21,550 bases of DNA from a virus. This document shows, one piece after another, positions 8,408 through 15,765 of this stretch. How positions within the stretch are numbered: position 1 is the stretch's first letter; every line of letters starts with the position of its first letter. Under the pieces are notes generated by a model, which did no database searches, was not told the origin of the DNA, and saw only the letters and a program-made list of their open reading frames with translations. A program made the translations under genes and the position numbers. The stretch covers positions 1-21,550 of IMG/VR virus record IMGVR_UViG_3300032118_000067; one strand, given 5' to 3'.

Positions 8408-9448
8408 CTAGATCTTGGGTTGAGGTCTAAACCTCGGGTTGATCCCAGCTACGGGAGGCTTGTCCAGAATCGCAGATGCCGCAGAAGCATCAAACGGTTG
8501 CTGCCGCTGACGCAGCTCTACAGGCTCCGGTCGTTGTTCCGGCCGGTACACCTCAATAGGCCCATGACTGCCGGGTAAAGAAGTCGGCAAGGCGGCCTCT
8601 AGGGCAGCAATTTCGGAGGTACGGCTTACGGCTTGGCTTTCACCTTGAGCCGCTTGAACGATTGGCGTAGCCGGGGCTGGGACATTGGCCGTACGGGCTT
8701 CGATCACTTGCTGGAGCGTCCGATGCGGGTCCACGGGACGACGGCTCTCTGCGGTGTCCAGAGGGGGTGCAGGGGGCTCAGGTTCCGCAACGGGTGCTGC
8801 CGGGACTACAGTTGTGGCCGCCGCACTGGCACGAGCCAACTCATCCGTTTTGGCCATCACCGCTTTGATCTCGTCGGCAGTGGACTTCCGCATGAGACCC
8901 ATGTCTGCAAGGATGTTGTCCACCATAGCGGTGGGAACCTCGTCTTCACACTCCTTAGCCTCTAGCAACAAACGTCGGTACTTGTCCTCCCCAGTCTCAT
9001 CTGTAGTGACGAACGTGATGCCTTGCTTAGCCTTACGCTCCGCAAGTTCGACCACATCTCCAAATTTACGGAAAGCCGTGTAGATGGCCTCTTTGCTCCA
9101 TGTACCCAACATGTGCTTGTTCAAGTACGCATGAAGCTCTAGCTTCACTACCTTCGTCTGCCCAGGCTTTTTAGGGTCGTCTTCCTCGACCTCTACCAAG
9201 TCAGTGTCGTGAAGGTCTACCCCGTTGACGATCACCAAAGCGCGAGCAAGGTGCCCACGTTGATAGGCATTCAGATACTCTACACCCTCAAGACTAGCGC
9301 AGTCTTGAATGATGTCCGCGTACTCAGTAGGCCTAAGGTTGCGAAGCGTTAACTCGCAGTCCTCAATCGTGAAGCTCTCTTCGACAAGACCAACATTTTT
9401 GGCTTTATCTAGAGCGTCCCTGAGTTTTCTACCGTCTAGTGTTCCCAT
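8408..9448 (-). CDS. Putative tail assembly chaperone
   Basis: The N-terminal 130 residues carry the pattern LTLRNLRPTEYADII, then YQRGHLARALVIVNGVDL and helices (AIYTAFRKFGDVVELAERKA), which resembles T4 gp26-like baseplate/chaperone proteins and gpG-type tail chaperones. The C-terminal 150 residues are Ala/Pro/Glu-rich and likely disordered. It sits after the tail tube and before a second chaperone-like gene and the tape measure, as expected for the helper that recruits tube subunits to the tape. I place the start at the ATG at 9448 (346 aa), because GAGGATGAG at 9450-9458 gives an AGGA site 5 bases upstream. The in-frame ATG at 9460 (350 aa) has no ribosome site. The downstream neighbour appears to be a divergent paralogue. 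Confidence 0.6.
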   Translation of the reverse strand: MGTLDGRKLRDALDKAKNVGLVEESFTIEDCELTLRNLRPTEYADIIQDCASLEGVEYLNAYQRGHLARALVIVNGVDLHDTDLVEVEEDDPKKPGQTKVVKLELHAYLNKHMLGTWSKEAIYTAFRKFGDVVELAERKAKQGITFVTTDETGEDKYRRLLLEAKECEDEVPTAMVDNILADMGLMRKSTADEIKAVMAKTDELARASAAATTVVPAAPVAEPEPPAPPLDTAESRRPVDPHRTLQQVIEARTANVPAPATPIVQAAQGESQAVSRTSEIAALEAALPTSLPGSHGPIEVYRPEQRPEPVELRQRQQPFDASAASAILDKPPVAGINPRFRPQPKI

Positions 9449-9644
9449 GCTCATCCTCATTTGATGGTGAGGATGACAGCGCTGGCTTACCTAGCTGATC
9501 TACATCTGGGTCTAGTGTGCTGCTCGCCTAGTACCTAATTCACATCTGGTTTGATCTGATTTGATGCGCATCTAGCTCAACCGCCGCTGTCACCCGCGTT
9601 TTGGCTCACACTTTGAGGGGGTGAGCGGCCCTTTTCACCCCAGG
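9449..9644 (-). promoter_or_regulatory. Leader between tail tube and chaperone genes
   Basis: This 196-base gap is the longest non-coding stretch inside the tail genes. It holds a 10-bp palindrome gatgcgcatc (9563-9572), an 8-bp palindrome cagcgctg (9477-9484), two copies of acatctgg, tandem tgatctgattttgat-like steps and four ctag sites. No convincing -10/-35 pair is visible on the minus strand. It may act as a leader that lowers expression after the abundant tube gene, but that is inference. Confidence 0.35.
9618..9641 (-). terminator. Terminator-like hairpin after the tail tube gene
   Basis: On the minus strand GGGGTGA (9641-9635) can pair with TCACCCC (9624-9618) around a 10-base loop, 3 bases after the tube stop codon. 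No T-tract follows, so it could be a weak terminator, an attenuator or an mRNA-stabilising hairpin. Confidence 0.35.
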
Positions 9645-10355
9645 TTAGACTGGGACAACCGAGTTGCTGTTGTTGGCAAAGCGAAGGGAGAAGCCCTTGC
9701 CCGGACCACCATTCGCAGACACTGGCGCAAGGCCCGTATCGATGAACTCACCGTACTGACTCACGCCGTCGATGATGTCAGTGACCGTCGCGGACGAGTT
9801 CTCCACAACCATCGCAGAGTCACTGGTGAACGATGCCGAGTAGCTGTTCAGCCAGCAACCCTCGTAGAACGTCAGAAGGGCACGCGGGACGACAATCGGA
9901 TTGTCAGCACTCGTAGGACCTGTCGTGACTGTCGCAGCCACAGACGCACCATTGGGGTCCTGCAACGATGCCAACTCCGAGAACACAAGCTCCTGCTTGA
10001 TGTCGAAGGGCCAGCGGTGGTGCCGCAGAGAACGGGCCAAGCCGTCAATGCCACCCTTGTAGCCCAAAATCTGCCACAAGTTCGCCGTGTAAAGCAGCGT
10101 CTTGTTGAGGGTCAGGGTCATCGGTTCGGTGACGGACGGAACCAACTCGGCAATCTGGTCACCGAATCCGACGCCACGAACGGGTTCAATGGAGCGGGAT
10201 TCGTCAAAACCGAACTCAGAGATCGCGCCGAGTTGCTGAAACCCACCAGCGCCCACCGTGTAGCCGTAGATCTTGTTCTTCTGGGATACAGCCGCACGTG
10301 TATTTGGCGCTGTTCCCATCCTGTATATGTAGTTACTCGTAGTGACGTTTGCCAT
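9645..10355 (-). CDS. Tail tube protein
   Basis: The 236-aa protein looks like a contractile-tail inner tube subunit. It has a mixed beta architecture with FQQLGAISEFGFDESR, a GFGDQIAELVP turn and the long strand pair SVTEPMTLTLNKTLLY, followed by AIM-like helices and a C-terminal DGVSQYGEF segment; many tubes repeat this T-x-x-P-x-T-L-x-L strand. Tube subunits form stacked hexameric rings inside the sheath. It is somewhat longer than typical (150-200 aa). It has the best ribosome site in the window (AAGGAG, 7 bases before the ATG), which fits a protein needed in hundreds of copies. Unlike most contractile phages, it is not next to the sheath gene: about 9.6 kb separates them. Confidence 0.82.
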   Translation of the reverse strand: MANVTTSNYIYRMGTAPNTRAAVSQKNKIYGYTVGAGGFQQLGAISEFGFDESRSIEPVRGVGFGDQIAELVPSVTEPMTLTLNKTLLYTANLWQILGYKGGIDGLARSLRHHRWPFDIKQELVFSELASLQDPNGASVAATVTTGPTSADNPIVVPRALLTFYEGCWLNSYSASFTSDSAMVVENSSATVTDIIDGVSQYGEFIDTGLAPVSANGGPGKGFSLRFANNSNSVVPV

Positions 10356-10362
10356 TTCAGGA

Positions 10363-10368
10363 CTCCTT
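10363..10368 (-). promoter_or_regulatory. Strong Shine-Dalgarno site of the tail tube gene
   Basis: AAGGAG on the minus strand ends 7 bases before the ATG at 10355. It is the closest match to the ribosomal consensus among the starts examined here and fixes the tube start. Confidence 0.85.
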
Positions 10369-10397
10369 CAGCGGTCAGGGTAGAGAACGAGACAGGC

Positions 10398-10961
10398 TCA
10401 GACGAACAGCCCGTGGATTTCAGTCGCTCTCTTGGAGAGATCAGCGAGGTCGTTACCAACCCACGGTTGCGCAAGGTCCACATTCTGCGCAATCTCGGCA
10501 ACCCGAGACGCAATCTTGTGGAGGTCCTGTTTGGCGCGGACCGAGTCAAACCGCTTGCCAGCGGTCATAAGACGGTCAATCGCCTCATCGGTGGCCGCTA
10601 CCTTGGCCACGATATCTTCGGCGGTTTCCACATTGGCGGTGAACGTGTCGTAGGAAGCTGTTTTGAGCATGGTTGATTTCTCCGAGAGGACCTGACGATC
10701 AGGTCCTTGCATAAGAGGGTTAGCAACAGACGAAAAACGCGCCCGCCTGAAAGGCAACATCGCCCACATACGGTCGAGATCCACCGACAGCATCACCTGC
10801 TTGGAATCCACGAACTCTTTGAGCGCCACTCTGGCGGTCCGCGACGGAACCAGTCCAGTGATCAACTTGAGCACAGAGACCGGACCTAGCATGAAACGTT
10901 GATTCTGCACCTCAACGTAGTCAACGAACCCATCAGTCCCAAACACTACTAAACTTCGCAC
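10398..10961 (-). CDS. Uncharacterised protein upstream of tail tube
   Basis: I do not recognise a named family. With the GTG at 10961 the product is 187 aa. That start has GGGGAG 8 bases upstream and overlaps the stop of the HNH gene by one base (TAGTG), which I prefer to the longer in-frame ATG at 11003 that would overlap the HNH gene by 43 bases and has no such site. The N-terminal half has hydrophobic strands and helices (MLGPVSVLKLITGLVP, VMLSVDLDRMWAML); the C-terminal 90 residues are helical and charged. An internal ATG at 10670 with a GGAG site 9 bases upstream could make a 90-aa second product. Being directly before the tube gene suggests a tail or neck role, but nothing in the sequence proves it. 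Confidence 0.65.
   Translation of the reverse strand: MRSLVVFGTDGFVDYVEVQNQRFMLGPVSVLKLITGLVPSRTARVALKEFVDSKQVMLSVDLDRMWAMLPFRRARFSSVANPLMQGPDRQVLSEKSTMLKTASYDTFTANVETAEDIVAKVAATDEAIDRLMTAGKRFDSVRAKQDLHKIASRVAEIAQNVDLAQPWVGNDLADLSKRATEIHGLFV
10687..10707 (-). other. Perfect 9-bp hairpin inside a coding region
   Basis: aggacctga and tcaggtcct flank a 3-base loop (cga). The hairpin lies inside the 187-aa gene, 16 bases before an internal ATG (10670) that has its own ribosome site. Coding alone does not require such symmetry. Confidence 0.6.
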
Positions 10962-11779
10962 TACATTTGCTCCCCGTAGAACTGTAGCAATTCTTTGGCC
11001 CATCTGATCTTGTCCGCCACTCTTTGACCGGGCGGTTGCGATTTAGACCACAGTTCTAGGTTATGATAAGTAGTACAGTCACACCTGGACCGAAGCAAGC
11101 ACGGCCCAATCGAATTTTCGTGTCTACTGCCGTTCCTATGATGGATATGTTCTGTTTCAGCTAGTTTACGCCCCAGAAATTCAGCAGCCATAACTCTATG
11201 CTCAAGAGCGGACCCAGATTTGTTGGTGCTGTGCTCTGGTCGATAGAGGACACGGTACCCATAGGAATTTAGGTACCCTGTCCCATCAAAAACTTTGATG
11301 GGATCCTCAGCTCGCACAGCACCTTGCTTGTTCCTTGCGTAATGTGCATCACACAAACCACGTCCATAGTGGGGGCGCTGGCACCCTGGAATAACACAAG
11401 CCTTCTCTACAAAGCGATGCTCCGGCAAAGTACCTCGTGTTTTGTGCTGCTTGTAATGCTTTGGGCAATAGCCGTACGCCTTCGGGTAAGCTTGACAGTT
11501 AGCTTCTTGGCAAACACTATATTGACCCTTCGATCTCACAGGTACCGCCGAAACCAAATCCCCCTTCTCTCTCAAACGAACATAGTGAGCGCCGCATAAA
11601 CCCTTAGCTAAACACGGGCGTGAGCAACCCGAAACTAAGCAAAACTCTGCTTGAGTACGCCGTAGTTGCACTGGAGCGTCCAACGGTCGCCCTTTACGAG
11701 CACGTTGATAGTGCACATTGCAGTACCCCTTTAAACGAGACACTCTAGAACAACCTGGTACTGAGCACGGTATTGCCAC
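10961..11779 (-). CDS. HNH endonuclease with four zinc knuckles
   Basis: The 272-aa protein begins with four copies of a C-x4-C-x9-C-x2-HY unit (C5/C10/C20/H23; C47/C52/C62/H65; C90/C95/C105/H108; C128/C133/C143/H146), each followed by basic residues, a common DNA-binding array in phage homing nucleases. After a GYLNSYGYRVLYRPEH linker comes the HNH core: EHRVMAAEFLGRKL (E193, H194), IHHRNGSRHEN (H213, H214, N216) and NLELWSKSQPPGQRV (N240). HNH enzymes cleave DNA using one metal ion. About 15 extra residues with three cysteines (C227, C233, C235) sit between the two halves of the core. The start is GTG at 11779, two codons after an in-frame stop and with AGGGG directly abutting it, so its ribosome site is poorly spaced. 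It is probably a free-standing mobile nuclease gene between tail genes. Confidence 0.88.
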   Translation of the reverse strand: MAIPCSVPGCSRVSRLKGYCNVHYQRARKGRPLDAPVQLRRTQAEFCLVSGCSRPCLAKGLCGAHYVRLREKGDLVSAVPVRSKGQYSVCQEANCQAYPKAYGYCPKHYKQHKTRGTLPEHRFVEKACVIPGCQRPHYGRGLCDAHYARNKQGAVRAEDPIKVFDGTGYLNSYGYRVLYRPEHSTNKSGSALEHRVMAAEFLGRKLAETEHIHHRNGSRHENSIGPCLLRSRCDCTTYHNLELWSKSQPPGQRVADKIRWAKELLQFYGEQM

Positions 11780-11871
11780 CCCCTAGTAGCAATACAAAGA
11801 CTTTAGGTAACTACACGATAGTCAGAGCAGAGGGGTATAGGTGATGGCACGCGGTGGGCACTAGAGTAGAG

Positions 11872-12270
11872 TCACTTACCCCAATCAACGTAACGGCCAG
11901 CCTCTATGTCCTCTTCCTTGCTGTCATACGCCTCAAGGTAAGCTTCCACTCTGTCCTTGAGATTATCGCGCCAGCCTTGAGTGCGCTTCACAATCGGCGC
12001 TTTACCAGGGACCAGAGAACGGCCCTTCGAGAAGCTATAGAGCTGTACCCGAATCGCATCATCCCCCACCCCAGCACCAGTGGTCCCATGCTGTGCGATC
12101 GAAGTCCAAACACGAATACCCGTTGTGGGACTCAAGTGTAGATCGAAAACAAGCTCACCCCTATGCGCACCCTTCGTAGGCTTGAGAGCACGAAACGCTC
12201 GCTTAAGGAACTTTTCCATATCCTCAAGGGATATCTCAGTGTAGGTTGCCGCCATGGCTCGCTTCTTCAT
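11872..12270 (-). CDS. Uncharacterised 132-aa phage protein
   Basis: No function can be assigned. The protein starts with TYTEISLEDMEKFLKRAF, has a beta-rich centre (ELVFDLHLSPTTGIRVWTSI), a conserved-looking GVGDDAIRVQL stretch, and an RTQGWRDNLKDRVEAYL helix near the end. The arrangement suggests a small globular alpha/beta protein. The ATG at 12270 overlaps the helicase stop (ATGA) and has AGGGGG 6 bases upstream, so it is probably coupled to the helicase and may act with it. A second ATG at 12255 would drop five residues. A 92-base gap without visible signals separates it from the HNH gene. Confidence 0.75.
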   Translation of the reverse strand: MKKRAMAATYTEISLEDMEKFLKRAFRALKPTKGAHRGELVFDLHLSPTTGIRVWTSIAQHGTTGAGVGDDAIRVQLYSFSKGRSLVPGKAPIVKRTQGWRDNLKDRVEAYLEAYDSKEEDIEAGRYVDWGK

Positions 12271-15200
12271 ACTTGCCCCCTACGATCATACGACACGACG
12301 GGGAGTTCATCCGCAAAGCGCTCCATGGTTTCGATAACGTAAGGATCCACCGCTTCCACAGCAGCGGTCTTTTCTCCCGACTCAAACACCTCACCCTTGG
12401 GTACGTTCTCACCCGCGTGCAGCCCAGCCTCATGCACAAACGGGCTGATCCCAGCCCGCATACCACCAGAGGTCTCAGGACACAAAATCTCAAGGTTCAC
12501 AGCAGCTCGGGTCAAAGCCACGTACGCAAGGTTGCGCTCTGCTTTCATCTTCTCAGCCTCCTCCACCGGATCTGGTGGGGGCTCATCGGGACGAGGCTTA
12601 CGAACCGGTGGGAATTTACCCAGAGGCATGAGCACCGAGACATTCGGCCACTCAAGGCCCTTCACGCTGTGTACCGTGGAAAGCGTAATGGCTGGGGGCT
12701 TTGCCCTACGTTGCCCTGGGTCTGCAATCTTGGCCTGCTCCCGCTCCCACTTCTCTGGATCAATACGCAGAGTCTCAGAGAGCTTAGAGTACCGGGCAAT
12801 CTTCGCCACAAACCCTTGAGCCGTCGAAGGGTCCGTTGCACTCTGTTGGTCATTCGCGTTTGGGATTGCCATCTGGTACAAGAACTGGACTGCACCCAAG
12901 CCCTTGCCCGGTACATCTTCCTTCTTCTCGACCCCCAACGAACCTTCCTCGCCAACCTCAGGCACCACCTCTTCTGTTTCGTCTTCCTCCCCATCATCAT
13001 CGGAGAAGATAGCGGTGTCATGCGTGATCTGTTCGCGCAACGTGTTAGTTTCTGTGTAGGCCCCGCGTTCACGGGACCAGCCTGAAACCACAGATGTCAT
13101 CTTGTCCAAGATGTAGTTCAACAGCTTGTCTGTGCTGTTGTCCGCAGCTCCGACAAACTCAGTCAAATCCCGCAAATTCTTGGCCATACCCTTGAGGTTG
13201 TCCGCCAGCTCATCCACACGCTTACCGTACATCCACTCGCCCTTACGGGTGTCCCCACGAGCCGAGCTGATGATCTTGATCCTGTATGGCTGTTTGAGCT
13301 TGTCCGCCAAAAGCCTAATGTTACGGCTCTCCAACAACGCCATGGGGCTCACGGACTTGATGTCCACTCGCTCACGCCTAGACAGGTCATCAAGAGCCTC
13401 ATCCACGGCCCTCGTTACATCATCTGGGCCCAAGTATAGCCCACGGTCAGGCTTCATGAGCGCAGAGACGAGAGAACCCTTCATCTTCTCGTAATCGTTA
13501 CCCGTGATGAGGTCTAGGTACCCCAGGACTGCCTTGGACTCAGGGGCTTCCAAGAAGCCTTTACCACCACGCCGCACGTAGGGGATCTCGTTAATGATGC
13601 AGGCAGTCTCGAAGTCGTTCAACTCTGCGTTGGTACGAGCCAAAACCGCGTAATCCTCAGCCTTAGCATCCTCGGTTGAGATGTCCTTGACGACACGACC
13701 AATGGTTTGGATCGCCGCATCCGTATTGTCGTTAGGCGTGTCCACAATGATCGAAGCCTTACCCCTAGCTTTCTTAGGGTTAGCTCGGGCCTCCATAGGG
13801 ATATTGCCATCATTGTGGGCAACTAAGCGATTGGCCGCGTCAACGATCTCCGCTTCACAACGGTAGTTTGTCTTGATCATCCGGGTCTTCCAACCCTCTT
13901 TGCCATCGAGACTCGTGAACAGCTCAGGACGTGCCCCGCGAAATTGGTAGATGGCCTGCTTATCGTCACCGATCATCCAGAGAGACTTGCCATCAGAGCC
14001 ATCCCCGATGTGCTCAGTCATCAACTCAAAGATCTGGTGCTGCACAAGATTCAAGTCCTGGCACTCATCGACCAAGAAGTGATCAAACATGCCCTGAACC
14101 ATCGCCTTGGCCTTCGGGTCCCGCTTCAAGATCTGCTGGAACACCTTGAGCATGTCGTCCAGGTCACCCAGACGTTCCCCACCCGGACGATTCTTCTTCA
14201 TGAAGTTGTCGTAAGCGGGAGATATGCATGGGGGACGCCACCCAGGAATGTCCCCCTTAACCCCCATGTACATCTCGTACCAGACAACCGCTTGAGCCTC
14301 CGCCTTCGAGGTGACCTTCTTCTTGGCCTCCTCAAGGCTCACGTCATTGCCCCGCCACTTGTTCAAGAGCAGACCGGCCTTCTTAGCCTTAGGGGGCTCC
14401 ACCAACCACTCGACCGGAAAGCCGAAGCGGCTAGCCAGCGCTTCCACATCGCAGTTGGTCCAAATGTTACGAATAGCGATTGAAAGCGTGGTCGGACTCA
14501 CCGACCTCACGCCCTTCTTGGCCGGAGCAATCAGACGGGGCGGTTTGAGCATCGCCTGTTCCTCAGGTGTGCCAAACCCAGGCACCTGACGGTCCCCCGT
14601 GATGAACTTGTAGAACAAGGAGTGCATGGTGCCGACCTGGACCCCAACATCGGAGCCATCGGTACCCAACTTCTTCGCAATCTTACCCTTGAGTTCGTCA
14701 GCCGCCTTACGATTGAACGAACAGGCAAGAATACGGTTGGGGTTCTGCTTGCGTTCCTTCACCAAGTAGTCGATGCGAGCCACGAGCGTGGTGGACTTAC
14801 CAGCACCCGCACCAGCAGCAACCAACACCTTCCCATCGGTAAGCGCTGCCGCTTGCTGCTCATCATCCAAACCCCGGAGAGAAGCCGGTACGTTGGTGGA
14901 CTTGCTCGGGTCCGTCATGGCGGCAGCCACCGCTGCGGTAGCAATGCCCACAACCTCAGACTTGTTCGGGGGCACATCAGGCTCTCCAGAAACTTCCATG
15001 GCCCTCTGAGCCGCCCCAGTGGCCCGCGTCTGCATGTCCAGAAGGATTTGGGCGTGCTGGTCCGCAGCCTGTTGGCTGTCCTCGGAAGCTGGAGTCGCCG
15101 CCTGCTGTTGAGCCTTGGCAGCATACAGTGAATCGAGGTCTGCTGCTGCCTCATCGCCGCCCACCGACACTGCGTTCTGGAACGACCCTGAACCAGCGGT

Positions 15201-15731
15201 CTCCGCCGCCATGTCGATCCACTTACGCAGCCTCTGGTTCTTCATCGGGATGACAGCGAACTTGTCGAGAGCCTGATCCGCATCATCCACCATAGAAGCA
15301 GCCAACGCTGCCTTAACCTCTAGCAGCGCCTTGTTCGACTTGAACACAGCCCGCATCGTGGAGGCACCGCCCCTCGAAAGAAGCGTGCGCATCTGGAGAC
15401 TACGACGACCAAGTCCCTGTGTGTTTGGCAAGAACCGGAAGGCCTTGTCCAACATCCGCTTGTGGTTGGCACTCGGAAGACTGTCCCCCAAGAAGGCTTG
15501 AATTGTCGCCATGTGACGTCGATCCGCAAGCTTGATGAGCTGTACGCCCTTCCGAATCAGTTCGTCCTCAACCCCCTCACCCGCCGTTTCCTCAACGTAA
15601 CGAGTGTAGGTGTCGAGCGCGAGAAGCATCACGATATATTCGGCAATCTCAAGTTCCCCAATGTCATCATCAGGTTCAGGTTCAGGTTCCGCTGCCACCC
15701 GACGAACAACGCGCTCTGAAAGACTTGTCAT
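12267..15731 (-). CDS. UvrD/PcrA/Rep-type superfamily 1 helicase with long N-terminal extension
   Basis: All SF1A motifs are present in order (residues counted from 15731): Q-like LDDEQQ (288-293), Walker A AGAGAGKST (306-314, K312), motif Ia SFNRKAADELK, VGTMHSLFYKF, Walker B VDECQD (about 555), GDDKQAIYQFRGA (about 590), IKTNYRCEAEI, TVHSVKGLEWPNV (about 1025) and AYVALTRA (about 1072). Such enzymes move 3'-5' on single-stranded DNA. The first 290 residues are extra: an acidic EPEPEPDDD start, helices, then an Ala/Gln-rich stretch. A very acidic insert lies near 905-940. The ATG at 15731 has GGAG 8 bases upstream and is preferred to the in-frame 15782 start, which would run into the previous gene. 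At 1154 aa it is far longer than UvrD (about 720). Finding a helicase among tail genes is unusual. Confidence 0.93.
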   Translation of the reverse strand: MTSLSERVVRRVAAEPEPEPDDDIGELEIAEYIVMLLALDTYTRYVEETAGEGVEDELIRKGVQLIKLADRRHMATIQAFLGDSLPSANHKRMLDKAFRFLPNTQGLGRRSLQMRTLLSRGGASTMRAVFKSNKALLEVKAALAASMVDDADQALDKFAVIPMKNQRLRKWIDMAAETAGSGSFQNAVSVGGDEAAADLDSLYAAKAQQQAATPASEDSQQAADQHAQILLDMQTRATGAAQRAMEVSGEPDVPPNKSEVVGIATAAVAAAMTDPSKSTNVPASLRGLDDEQQAAALTDGKVLVAAGAGAGKSTTLVARIDYLVKERKQNPNRILACSFNRKAADELKGKIAKKLGTDGSDVGVQVGTMHSLFYKFITGDRQVPGFGTPEEQAMLKPPRLIAPAKKGVRSVSPTTLSIAIRNIWTNCDVEALASRFGFPVEWLVEPPKAKKAGLLLNKWRGNDVSLEEAKKKVTSKAEAQAVVWYEMYMGVKGDIPGWRPPCISPAYDNFMKKNRPGGERLGDLDDMLKVFQQILKRDPKAKAMVQGMFDHFLVDECQDLNLVQHQIFELMTEHIGDGSDGKSLWMIGDDKQAIYQFRGARPELFTSLDGKEGWKTRMIKTNYRCEAEIVDAANRLVAHNDGNIPMEARANPKKARGKASIIVDTPNDNTDAAIQTIGRVVKDISTEDAKAEDYAVLARTNAELNDFETACIINEIPYVRRGGKGFLEAPESKAVLGYLDLITGNDYEKMKGSLVSALMKPDRGLYLGPDDVTRAVDEALDDLSRRERVDIKSVSPMALLESRNIRLLADKLKQPYRIKIISSARGDTRKGEWMYGKRVDELADNLKGMAKNLRDLTEFVGAADNSTDKLLNYILDKMTSVVSGWSRERGAYTETNTLREQITHDTAIFSDDDGEEDETEEVVPEVGEEGSLGVEKKEDVPGKGLGAVQFLYQMAIPNANDQQSATDPSTAQGFVAKIARYSKLSETLRIDPEKWEREQAKIADPGQRRAKPPAITLSTVHSVKGLEWPNVSVLMPLGKFPPVRKPRPDEPPPDPVEEAEKMKAERNLAYVALTRAAVNLEILCPETSGGMRAGISPFVHEAGLHAGENVPKGEVFESGEKTAAVEAVDPYVIETMERFADELPVVSYDRRGQV

Positions 15732-15765
15732 ACTTGACTCCAAACAACCTAAAGAATAACGATGT

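Noticed and set aside
8397-8440. Programmed frameshift joining the two chaperone-like genes
   Set aside because: A small hairpin (gaggtctaaacctc, 8422-8435) exists, but no clear slippery heptamer was seen, and the second gene has its own ATG 11 bases after a TAG stop.
9621-10676. 351-codon plus-strand open frame
   Set aside because: It runs across the tail tube gene, the strong ribosome site and the neighbouring gene in antisense; composition is typical of a shadow frame.
12246-13085. Long plus-strand open frame opposite the helicase
   Set aside because: It is antisense to the helicase region that carries motifs V and VI; the product has no recognisable domain and no ribosome site was evident.
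15671-15688. Three caggtt hexamers as a phase-variation tract
   Set aside because: A six-base unit cannot shift the frame, and it simply codes for alternating Glu-Pro at the helicase N-terminus.
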